Positions 1-6,134 of a stretch of DNA of 12,247 nucleotides are shown here, piece after piece. Position numbers and translations under genes: made by a program. Every line of letters starts with the position of its first letter. Within the stretch, counting starts at the first letter, position 1. Below the pieces are notes generated by a model. That model was not told the DNA's origin. It made no database searches and worked only from the letters and a program-made list of their open reading frames with translations. The DNA is taken from NCBI GenBank assembly GCA_963169055.1, contig CAUJFU010000238.1:1-12247 (forward strand), written 5' to 3'. The DNA comes from Myxococcota bacterium (lineage in GTDB: Bacteria; Myxococcota_C; UBA6777).

Positions 1-171
1 CGGGGTCCATGAGGGGGCTTTCCATGCACATCCACCGATCGCGGCCATCAACAACCCACCTTTGGCCAACCACGGCCAGAGCGCACGTTGTCGGATGTAT
101 CGCAACCAAACAAGGATCTGCAATCCAAGGGAAAAGACCACTACCAAAACGATGTCTCGACTCCAATCCAT
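1..171 (-). CDS. Partial membrane protein, N-terminal 57 residues, runs off the left edge
   Basis: An open minus-strand frame starts at ATG 169-171 and continues out of the window without a stop. Upstream of the ATG, on the minus strand, there is GGAGAA about 8 nt away, a reasonable ribosome binding site. The product begins MDWSRDIVLVVV and has two hydrophobic stretches, about residues 6-22 and 36-49, separated by a short basic segment (RYIRQR), so it is probably an inner-membrane protein with at least two helices. The frame stays open upstream of this ATG, but I saw no other start with a better binding site. I do not recognise the family. It lies downstream of the barrel-like gene on the same strand, about 260 bp away, with repeats in between. 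The translation and hydrophobicity are seen directly; membrane location is inference. Confidence 0.55.
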   Translation of the reverse strand, partial: MDWSRDIVLVVVFSLGLQILVWLRYIRQRALWPWLAKGGLLMAAIGGCAWKAPSWTP

Positions 172-310
172 GCGGATGATTCTCCGTGTGTACTTATGAG
201 CGCCCCACAGAGCGATGGAAAAGAGGCGGATGCTGTAGGCGCATCGGGTCGCGGGTCGGGGCAGCGTGGGCTTTGATTTGAGGGCTCGCGAGGGTGGATG
301 TCAAGGGTGT

Positions 311-447
311 TTGGAGAGTTAGAAGGCGAGGCCGATGCGCGGGCGATTGGAGAGTTAGAAGGCGAGGCCGATGCGCGGGGGAGATCGATCGTGAGGAGGC
401 TGGACGCCTTGATGGAAGGGCGATTGGAGATTTAGAAGGCGAGGCCG
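311..447. repeat. 36-bp tandem repeat copying the 3' end of the neighbouring barrel gene
   Basis: Two tandem copies of a 36-bp unit lie at about 311-346 and 347-382. A third, partial copy at 418-446 is the actual 3' end of the gene at 432-1181 plus its first untranslated bases. On the minus strand every copy carries the codons for GLAF followed by TAA, then nearly the same following bases (CTCTCCAATC in copy 2, ATCTCCAATC in the gene). Copies 1 and 2 also carry CGCATC in front, reading RIGLAF-stop. The gene itself reads VAFGLAF-stop. Copies 1 and 2 are in phase with each other but not with the gene. Confidence 0.85.
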
Positions 448-1181
448 AAAGCCACGCGCACTTCTGGGAAAAAGAGCGGATGGTTGGAGTTGGTGCTTGC
501 GATCCACATCCCGCCACCTCCGCCGATGTGGAAGTTGAAACCAAAGTGGTGCGTCAGCCAGAAGTAATAATCAGCGCCTGCATAGAGCGAGATACCTTGG
601 TATAGATCGATGCCAAGGCTCTCCATGCGCATAAAGCGGTAGCCGCCGTAGGCGCTGAAGGTGATTTCTTGGCCTGCGCCTGTTTGAAGGGAGCGGATGC
701 GTGAGAGGAAGAAGCTGACACCAAGGCGAGCAAATGCGGAGATCGCAAACGAATTGGCTTCAAAGCCGATTTCGCCCACAAGAGGGTGAAGAGCGCGGAG
801 TTCAGCAGAAAATCCATAGAAGCTTAAAAATTCGTTGTCGCTTAGGCCGGTGTATCCAGCGATACGGAGGTTCAAGATCGGTCGCGGAAGGCGAATGCGG
901 CGAGGCATCGGCGCATGGCCTCCGTGGTGTGGGGGCGGTGGATAGGCTGCGGGCGGTTGGCCGTGATGGGGCGGCGGAGGCGGGGAACCCGCAGGAGGTG
1001 GGGGCGGCTCGCCTGCGGGAGGTGGTGGAGGGGAACCCGCAGGAGGTGGGGGTGGCTGTTTTTGGGAGTCATCATCGCGGAAGCCCCCGTTTCCGTTGTT
1101 TTGTTGTGCGAAGGACAAGGATGGGAGGAGGGTCAAAAGACAAAGCGCCGCGAGTGGGATCAGAAGGCGTTTGGTAAGCAT
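432..1181 (-). CDS. Secreted proline-rich protein with predicted outer-membrane beta-barrel C-terminus
   Basis: The 249-residue product has a clear Sec signal peptide (residues 1-25: basic MLTKR, hydrophobic core, cleavage after SLSFA). A short polar stretch follows, then a proline-rich spacer (residues 43-74) of three exact-length eight-residue repeats of the form PPPPPAGS/E and a degenerate fourth ending HHG. Residues 100-249 alternate aromatic and small residues, as in beta strands (for example SAYGGYRFM and ISLYAGADYYFW), and the protein ends in Phe (VRVAFGLAF). A terminal aromatic is the known beta-signal of proteins inserted by BamA. Start ATG 1179-1181 is supported by AAGGAG at 1188-1193, 6 nt upstream. 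The likely role is an outer-membrane barrel of about 8 strands with a Pro-rich linker that could cross or touch peptidoglycan. Family and function are unknown to me; barrel topology is inferred. Confidence 0.85.
   Translation of the reverse strand: MLTKRLLIPLAALCLLTLLPSLSFAQQNNGNGGFRDDDSQKQPPPPPAGSPPPPPAGEPPPPPAGSPPPPPHHGQPPAAYPPPPHHGGHAPMPRRIRLPRPILNLRIAGYTGLSDNEFLSFYGFSAELRALHPLVGEIGFEANSFAISAFARLGVSFFLSRIRSLQTGAGQEITFSAYGGYRFMRMESLGIDLYQGISLYAGADYYFWLTHHFGFNFHIGGGGGMWIASTNSNHPLFFPEVRVAFGLAF
984..1055 (-). repeat. Three 24-bp repeats encoding PPPPPAG(S/E)
   Basis: Three in-frame 24-bp units encode residues 43-66 of the barrel-like protein, each five prolines followed by Ala-Gly-Ser or Ala-Gly-Glu. 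A shorter fourth unit (PPPPPHHG, 67-74) and a PPPP-HHGG stretch (81-88) look like older copies. The unit size keeps the frame, so copy number can change without inactivating the gene. Confidence 0.85.
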
Positions 1182-1603
1182 GATCGGCTCCTTGGGTCAG
1201 AGAGGCGTTTGTTTCGCCGCGTGAAGGGACTTGATGTGCAACCAATGGAATGGAAAGGAGATTCTGGTTTGCACGATGTTGTGAGCATGTTATTCAGGAT
1301 ACGTGCCATGAAGCAAAAACGCAAAAAATGAATTGGTGTAAGCAAGAGCTTATGGGCATAGGAGCAACGCCGTTGACAAAAAAGCCGTGTTTTCGGCAAT
1401 TCAAGCGGTGGTGCTGCTCGTTTGAAGGGCGACGGAACAACCGCCGATACGGGGCTACAGAGCCGCGCTGAGGGCGCAGGACATAGGGTAGCGCTCCACT
1501 CAAACACCATCCTGCTGTGTAAGTCCTACGAAAAGAAAATGGACGCAGAAGAGAGGGGGGTTGGCGTACACTTGCACCACGAAACTGGAGTCTTGCGTAG
1601 GTA
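1182..1603. other. Non-coding gap between two minus-strand genes
   Basis: This 422-bp stretch holds no open frame I would defend. Short frames on both strands have unusual Cys/Arg/Trp-rich composition and no convincing ribosome binding site. It presumably holds the 3' end of the TPR transcript and the promoter of the barrel gene. I could not pick out a good -35/-10 pair on the minus strand. The only structured element I see is a short hairpin with a T run at 1378-1397. Confidence 0.6.
1378..1397 (-). terminator. Possible short intrinsic terminator downstream of the TPR gene
   Basis: Read on the minus strand, GCCG, a six-base loop AAAACA and CGGC are followed directly by six T. The stem is only 4 bp, so this is a weak candidate. 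It sits about 200 bp past the TPR gene stop and about 200 bp before the barrel gene start, which fits separate transcription of the two. Confidence 0.3.
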
Positions 1604-2572
1604 TCAATCAACAACGAGAGAAAGTCCCTTGCTTGGGGTTGTGGGGGGGATCGGAGCGGAAGGAGCGGTGGTTGGGGCAGTTGGATTGGGAGAGGTTGGC
1701 GAGATCGCGGGTGGCGTAGGAGGGGTGGTGGTTTGGGCGGATTTGGAGAGGAAAAACAGTAGTGTGCCTGTGGCGGCAAAAAGGACAGCGGCTCCGTAGA
1801 TGGAGAGGCTTGCGATTTGGAGGGTGCCTGCCGATTGGAGGCGCGAGGTGATATCTGCGGCGGGGACGGAGGCTTGGGGGCCTTTGGCAAAGAGTTCACG
1901 GGCTTGAGCGTCTTGGGTGGCTGCGGCGATGTGCGTGGAGGCGCCGACAAGAAGGGCGACACCACCGAGGCCGAGGAAGACGTAGGCAGCGATCCGCATG
2001 GGTGGTGTGGGCGGAGTATTGTTGTAGTGGTGGGGATTGTTGATGCGCCGTTCGAGTTCTTCGCGGCTTGGGGGGTTGTCCACAGGGCGTCCGAGAGGGA
2101 GATCGTAGAGGCGTTCTGTGCCGATATCTTTGGCGGCGGGAGGGGGTGGGCGTAGGGCGATAAGGCGCCGAGGGGGTGGTTTGGCGGAGGCGCGTGGGCG
2201 GATGCGTTCCCAGAGGGCGTCCGCTTCTTGGCGAAAGCGTGGGTCGGCAGCTTTGCTTTTGCGGTAGAGCAGTAGCCATCGACGGGCGATGCGAGGTTGT
2301 TGGAGCTTGTCGTAGCATCCCGCGAGAAAGAAAGAGACAGCAGCGCGAAAGCGTTGATAACGGTCGTCGTTGGGGGCGAGGCGGTAGGCTTGGGTGAAAT
2401 AAGCGATGGCTTTTTTAAAAGAGTTTCGCTGATAGAGATTGTAACCCTCGCTGTAAGCGTATTTCATCTCCTTGATGCGTGCGTCGTCTGCGTGAACAAC
2501 CGCGCCAAGCAGCAGGGTCAAGCAACAGGCCAGCCAAAAGACGAGCGGGCGGAGATTTGGGTGTGTTTGCAT
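1604..2572 (-). CDS. Exported TPR-containing membrane protein with Pro/Thr-rich tail
   Basis: The 322-residue product starts at ATG 2570-2572. A TTG one codon upstream is possible but less likely, and a weak GAGAAG lies about 8 nt before the ATG. Residues 1-28 are a signal peptide (hydrophobic core, cleavage near VVHA). Residues 37-68 resemble a tetratricopeptide repeat (EGYNLYQRNSFKKAIAYFT, then AYRLAPND) and residues 75-105 a second, degenerate helical pair. A basic, proline-rich linker (126-195) leads to two hydrophobic helices at about 194-216 and 253-275, then a Thr/Pro/Ser-rich tail ending GLSLVVD. TPRs mediate protein-protein contacts, so a scaffold or assembly role is plausible. Similar signal-peptide TPR proteins often lie beside Ser/Thr kinases in myxobacteria-like genomes (recalled, not checked). 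It is divergent from kinase 1, so common regulation is possible. No enzymatic motif is visible. Confidence 0.85.
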   Translation of the reverse strand: MQTHPNLRPLVFWLACCLTLLLGAVVHADDARIKEMKYAYSEGYNLYQRNSFKKAIAYFTQAYRLAPNDDRYQRFRAAVSFFLAGCYDKLQQPRIARRWLLLYRKSKAADPRFRQEADALWERIRPRASAKPPPRRLIALRPPPPAAKDIGTERLYDLPLGRPVDNPPSREELERRINNPHHYNNTPPTPPMRIAAYVFLGLGGVALLVGASTHIAAATQDAQARELFAKGPQASVPAADITSRLQSAGTLQIASLSIYGAAVLFAATGTLLFFLSKSAQTTTPPTPPAISPTSPNPTAPTTAPSAPIPPTTPSKGLSLVVD

Positions 2573-2651
2573 CAAGGTCTTCTCGTGGTTTGGGCCGAGG
2601 TTCTCAAGAAAAGGCGATCAGGCTTCTCATCGTAGGGGGAGGGCGGGTTGC

Positions 2652-2680
2652 TTGACAAGGGGGGGGCTTCTTGCTAGAGC
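2652..2680 (+). promoter_or_regulatory. Candidate sigma70-type promoter for kinase 1
   Basis: A perfect -35 TTGACA (2652-2657) is followed after exactly 17 bp by TAGAGC (2675-2680), preceded by TGC, which gives an extended -10. The spacer contains a run of eight G (2659-2666). The transcript would have a 5' leader of about 130 nt before the kinase 1 ATG. The -10 matches the consensus at only three of six positions, so the case rests on the -35, the spacing and the extended -10. Confidence 0.4.
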
Positions 2681-2707
2681 AACGAGTTGGGCGATGATCT
2701 TGGTGGC

Positions 2708-2739
2708 ATGGGGTCAAGCTGTTTGGCGAGAGACCCCAT
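2708..2739. repeat. Inverted repeat in the kinase 1 leader
   Basis: ATGGGGTC (2708-2715) and GACCCCAT (2732-2739) are perfect 8-bp arms around a 16-nt loop. They lie between the candidate promoter and the kinase 1 start. No T run follows, so this is not an intrinsic terminator. It could be a protein binding site or an RNA hairpin in the leader. Just downstream, GTGCCAAA occurs twice, at 2744-2751 and 2764-2771, exactly 20 bp apart. Confidence 0.55.
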
Positions 2740-2815
2740 TCGAGTGCCAAAGTAGGCGCACAGGTGCCAAACCAGAGCGGAGAGATGTCTTGAGAAGCTG
2801 TTTCGAGGAGCGAGT

Positions 2816-5248
2816 ATGGCGCTGATTCGCTGCCCTGATTGTGGCAATGAACACTCTGATGCAGCAAAGGCTTGTCCCCATTGCGGGCGTCCTGTTTCTT
2901 TGGGTGAGTCACCGTTGGCGCACCTTGACGACGAACAGCTTCACGGGATCATCTTGTGCGGCAAGTACCAGCTTGAATACCCCGTTGGGAAGGGGGGGAT
3001 GGCTTATGTGTACCGAGCCAAGCACGTCCAGTTCAACCGACCCGTCGCCATCAAACTGATCTTTCGCCACCTCGTGAAAGAGGAAGTGATGCAATACCGC
3101 TTTCGGATGGAAGCGCAGATCCAGTTCAGCTTGCAACATCCGAACATCGTGCGTGTGTTGGATTTCGTCGAAGAGCAGGGCCTTTTGGGCTTTGTGATGG
3201 ATTGGGTCGAAGGCTTGACGTTGTCGCAATGGCTGCGCAATCAGACCTTTCCAACCACCCCCGACCTTTTTATGCCGATCATCGGCCCGTTGCTCGAAGG
3301 GATGCACTACGCCCACAGCCAACGTGTGATCCACCGCGATCTCAAGCCCGGGAACCTGCTGCTTGCAGAGGCAGAGCGCGGCATTATCCCCAAAGTGGTG
3401 GACTTTGGGATCGCCAAGGTGATGGACAACGTCAACGAAGGCCACACTGTCACAGGCCATTCGCTCGGTACGCCAACGTATATGTCTCCCGAGCAGATCC
3501 GCAGCAGCAAGGAGATCGATCACCGTTGCGATCTGTATTCTCTGGCTGTGATCTTGTTTCAGATGATCACGGGTTCTCCGCCCTTTAAGAAAGAATCGCC
3601 GATGGCGACCGCGATGGCACACCTCGAAGAACGTGTGCCGCGTATCGATATCGTTTGTCCGGGCGCAGATATCCGCTTCCAACCCGTCCTTGAGAAGGCG
3701 CTTTCCAAAAATCGAGAAGATCGCTACCCCGACGGCCAAAGTTTTTTGGCTGCGCTCCAAGACGCCGCACAAGAAAGCGGGTTTGCCTCAGAAAAAAGCC
3801 GACCCGTTGCAGATCTCTCTTCCTCTTTCCCTGCATCTTCCGCGACTTCACACCTCTCACCTCCGTCCACCCCCGCCCCCCCTGCTTCTTTGCTCTCCGA
3901 ACCAAGCACGTTGTCTTTCGGTATCGCGGCAGCAAGCCCATCTCCGAACACCACTGCCCCGTCCTCTTCCTCTTCCTCTTCGGCATCGGCATCGGCATCG
4001 GCGGTGGCGGTGGCTGCACCTTCTTCGGCATCGGCGATGTCTGCGCCTTCTTCGGCATCGGCGATGGCTGCGCCTTCTTCGGCATCGGCGGTGGCTGCAC
4101 CTTCGCCTTCTTCGGAAAAAAGCCTATCCCCCGCAGGTGAAAAGCACGCGGGGGTTCCCTCGACGCTTGCGCCTCCGTCGCCGCCTCCTGCTCCACTAGA
4201 GGGGCAGCCACACAAAATAATCCCTCCTCCGCCTCCTGCGGCCCGTGTTTCGGTGGCTACTCCGTTTGGCGATCCATCGGGGCGAGTTGCGAGTCCTTCG
4301 ACGGGTGGTGTATCGCCCTCTTCAACGGGGATGCCTGCGCTGGGGGCTTTGCCACCGATGGGGGCGTTGTCTTCGCCGTCTCTTACGAATCTTCCGCCTT
4401 TTCCGTCATTGTCTTCTCCAAATGCTCCATTGAGTCGGGGGAGCGGTGTGTTTTCTGCGGCTTCTTCTCCTGCGTTGGCTTACTCCGAAGATGGCTCCAA
4501 TACCCCCTTGCCTCCGTGGCAACCACGCAATCAGCCGCCCACCTTTACTTCAAAAGGCCCATTGCACACAAACCTTGGGCCTGTTTCACATCCAGAAGAT
4601 CCACCCACTCCTTCGCCGTTCTTGAAGCTTGCAAGCCCCGAGATCCCGCACGCCACAAGCGAATCCAATGACAGCTTGGAGGCACTGTTCGGCGATCCAT
4701 CACCACCGCACGACCGTTCCTCAGACTGGCGCAAATGGCGGATGTTTGGAGCGTTGGCAGGAGCTTTTGTGCTGTTGGTCTTGGGCGGCCTGTTGCTGTT
4801 TGGGCGAACGCCCCAACCTCTCAAAGAACCTGTATTTTCTCTGCTCTTGAACAGCAATCCCCAAGGTGCCGAAGTGTTGGAAGGTAGCGTCTCAAAAGGG
4901 CGGACACCGCTGCGTTTGCAAGCCAAGCAAGGCCAAGAGATCGCGGTGGTGCTGAAACGGGATGGCTTTGTGGATCGCAGTTATACGTGGACTGCAAAAA
5001 AGTCCGAGGCGCAGAACGTCGTATTGCGCAAAATCTACCGATTGTCGCTGAAGACAAACCCTTCGGAAGCGTCGGTTTTTTTGGACGAAAAACTGGTGGG
5101 GACGACGCCGTATCCGCTGCTTGTTCCTGAAGGGAAAGTGGTGCAGATCCGCCTCGTTAAAAAGGGCCATATCACCCGCAATATTTCTTGGAAGGCACAG
5201 CGTTCGGAAGAACAGATGGTGTACCTCGCGCCAGATGTTTTTGATTGA
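2816..5248 (+). CDS. Transmembrane Ser/Thr protein kinase with N-terminal zinc ribbon and C-terminal PEGA repeats
   Basis: This 810-residue Hanks-type kinase phosphorylates Ser/Thr of protein partners using ATP. A zinc ribbon (C6-x2-C9, C20-x2-C23) precedes the kinase domain (about 50-315). The domain has a glycine-rich loop GKGGMAYV (58-65), ATP-anchoring Lys80 in VAIK, catalytic loop HRDLKPGN (173-180; Asp175, Lys177, Asn180), Mg-binding DFG (197-199), activation segment GTPTYMSPEQ (218-227) and FEDRYPDG-like distal motif (EDRYPDG, 301-307). It should therefore be active. A Ser/Pro/Ala-rich disordered linker (325-640) follows, then one transmembrane helix (about 644-663) and two PEGA modules (about 674-736 and 740-804), which would lie in the periplasm and may bind the cell wall or envelope proteins. 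Start ATG 2816 has GAGGAG at 2805-2810, 5 nt upstream. The gene is divergent from the TPR gene. The partner and signal are not visible. Confidence 0.96.
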   Translation: MALIRCPDCGNEHSDAAKACPHCGRPVSLGESPLAHLDDEQLHGIILCGKYQLEYPVGKGGMAYVYRAKHVQFNRPVAIKLIFRHLVKEEVMQYRFRMEAQIQFSLQHPNIVRVLDFVEEQGLLGFVMDWVEGLTLSQWLRNQTFPTTPDLFMPIIGPLLEGMHYAHSQRVIHRDLKPGNLLLAEAERGIIPKVVDFGIAKVMDNVNEGHTVTGHSLGTPTYMSPEQIRSSKEIDHRCDLYSLAVILFQMITGSPPFKKESPMATAMAHLEERVPRIDIVCPGADIRFQPVLEKALSKNREDRYPDGQSFLAALQDAAQESGFASEKSRPVADLSSSFPASSATSHLSPPSTPAPPASLLSEPSTLSFGIAAASPSPNTTAPSSSSSSSASASASAVAVAAPSSASAMSAPSSASAMAAPSSASAVAAPSPSSEKSLSPAGEKHAGVPSTLAPPSPPPAPLEGQPHKIIPPPPPAARVSVATPFGDPSGRVASPSTGGVSPSSTGMPALGALPPMGALSSPSLTNLPPFPSLSSPNAPLSRGSGVFSAASSPALAYSEDGSNTPLPPWQPRNQPPTFTSKGPLHTNLGPVSHPEDPPTPSPFLKLASPEIPHATSESNDSLEALFGDPSPPHDRSSDWRKWRMFGALAGAFVLLVLGGLLLFGRTPQPLKEPVFSLLLNSNPQGAEVLEGSVSKGRTPLRLQAKQGQEIAVVLKRDGFVDRSYTWTAKKSEAQNVVLRKIYRLSLKTNPSEASVFLDEKLVGTTPYPLLVPEGKVVQIRLVKKGHITRNISWKAQRSEEQMVYLAPDVFD
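4016..4105 (+). repeat. Three 30-bp repeats in the kinase 1 linker
   Basis: Three near-identical 30-bp units encode APSSASAM(S/A)-like decapeptides, residues 401-430. They follow a shorter run of TCC/TCT and GGCATC repeats (about 3961-4015) coding for poly-Ser and Ser-Ala. All units keep frame. The stretch lengthens the disordered linker between the kinase domain and the membrane. Confidence 0.85.
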
Positions 5249-5679
5249 GCAAAACGCACCGTGACGTGGGCAAATGGAGCTTGCGGGTGTCTGAAGATTC
5301 GCAGTATGGGGGGAGATCGGTGAGGGGGCGCGCTTGGCTGCCAAATATACCGTCGATCGGGCGAGGTGTGACAACGTGCGAACAGGAAGGGGCTTCTTGA
5401 AAATGTTTATTCAACTTGACGCCTCTGTTCTATTGCGCCGGTAGAGAGCAGCTTCTTGAGAATGTTTACTCAACTTAACGATTCTGTCCCATTGTGTTGG
5501 CAGAATGGGCTTTGATATTGCCGAAATGACCGATAATTGGGCGTGGCATATCTTTTGAATGAAGCGCTTTTTGTCGAGAAGAAGCAACGCTTTTTTGAGG
5601 GGTTTGTGAGCGTCGTTTCAAACCATCCAACTGCGTCGGTCTTGTGTTTGGCGACGCAGGGAAAACGGAGAGCGGCGAG
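5249..5679. other. Non-coding gap after kinase 1
   Basis: No convincing gene lies in these 431 bp. Minus-strand frames here have no ribosome binding site and no recognisable content. There is no clear terminator hairpin after kinase 1. The stretch holds an imperfect 50-bp direct repeat (5392-5441 and 5451-5500) and must contain any separate promoter of the small gene at 5680; TTGACG at 5416-5421 is the only -35-like hexamer I noticed, without a good -10. Confidence 0.6.
5392..5500. repeat. Imperfect direct repeat, 50-bp units, 59-bp period
   Basis: Units 5392-5441 and 5451-5500 both begin GCTTCTTGA and share 40 of 50 aligned bases without gaps. Nine of the ten differences are transitions. 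Each contains the core GTTTAYTCAACTT. The 9-nt spacer is GTAGAGAGC or a one-base variant depending on where the units are cut. Confidence 0.8.
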
Positions 5680-6012
5680 ATGACAGAAAACAGAGAACAC
5701 ACGGAGTGGAGAATCGCAGAGGAGGGAGGCCGTCCCTATTTGGTGTCGGCGTTGGCGCACCAAGGGCGTCATTTGGAAGTGCGAACTCGCCTAGAGATGG
5801 GCTGTTGTGTGTCGACGATCTCTTCCAAAGAAAAAGTGGTGGCGTCTTTTCTGCAAAGCATCCCAAGCGCGCAAGCTGCGAAAGAAGGTTCTGAGGTAGG
5901 GAATCGGATTTTTTTGAAGATGCAGCACGAGTCGGTAATGCGGCGCATTTTATCGGGTGATTACGATCTGCGCGGAACATCGGATCCTTCGTTGCCAGCG
6001 CTGTTGTCGTAG
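5680..6012 (+). CDS. Small protein of unknown function between the two kinases
   Basis: The 110-residue product starts MTENREHTEWRI at ATG 5680. GGAG lies 9-10 nt upstream (5667-5670) and a purine-rich GCGGCGAG directly before the ATG. A GTG at 5644 in frame would add 12 residues. There is no signal peptide, membrane segment or known domain that I can see. The sequence is mixed charged and hydrophobic, soluble-looking, with two adjacent cysteines (42-43) in the middle (LEMGCCVSTISSKEKVVASF), a Gln/Ala-containing helix-like part, and the tail DPSLPALLS. The composition looks coding, unlike shadow frames nearby. It is on the kinase strand, 122 bp before kinase 2, so co-transcription or function with it is possible but not shown. 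Confidence 0.6.
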   Translation: MTENREHTEWRIAEEGGRPYLVSALAHQGRHLEVRTRLEMGCCVSTISSKEKVVASFLQSIPSAQAAKEGSEVGNRIFLKMQHESVMRRILSGDYDLRGTSDPSLPALLS

Positions 6013-6021
6013 AGTGGTCTC

Positions 6022-6050
6022 TTGTCCAACGCACGTAACTCTGCTATGCG
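6022..6050 (+). promoter_or_regulatory. Weak promoter candidate for kinase 2
   Basis: TTGTCC (6022-6027), a 17-bp spacer and TATGCG (6045-6050) preceded by TGC resemble a -35 and extended -10. The layout matches the kinase 1 candidate (17-bp spacing, TGC before the -10), but both hexamers are poor matches. It would start transcription about 80 nt before the kinase 2 ATG. Confidence 0.22.
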
Positions 6051-6134
6051 GCGTGGTGTGGGGCGTCTTGTGGCCGAGAATGCGTCGAATGCCGAAGATC
6101 GCGAGAAAGCATCTGCGGTGGTTGGAGAAGAGGG

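Noticed and set aside
88-276. Plus-strand frame of 62 codons at the left end
   Set aside because: Runs opposite the partial membrane-protein gene, whose two hydrophobic helices and ribosome binding site are more convincing.
984-1055. Possible CRISPR-like array
   Set aside because: The repeats are contiguous, in-frame codon repeats without unique spacers.
1250-1471. Plus-strand frame with several cysteines in the gap between the TPR and barrel genes
   Set aside because: Cysteines show no regular spacing, there is no ribosome binding site, and Trp/Arg/Cys richness is typical of non-coding GC-rich DNA.
2909-3772. Minus-strand open frame of 287 codons opposite the kinase 1 catalytic domain
   Set aside because: Shadow of the conserved kinase coding sequence; no domain content.
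3633-4215. Arg/Leu-rich and Glu/Ala-rich open frames on both strands over the kinase 1 linker
   Set aside because: They are alternative readings of the same short repeats; the kinase frame is the one continuous with real domains on both sides.
5338-5552. A larger duplication pairing 5338-5372 with 5519-5552
   Set aside because: By eye about 20 of 33 positions agree, which is too weak to claim without an alignment statistic.
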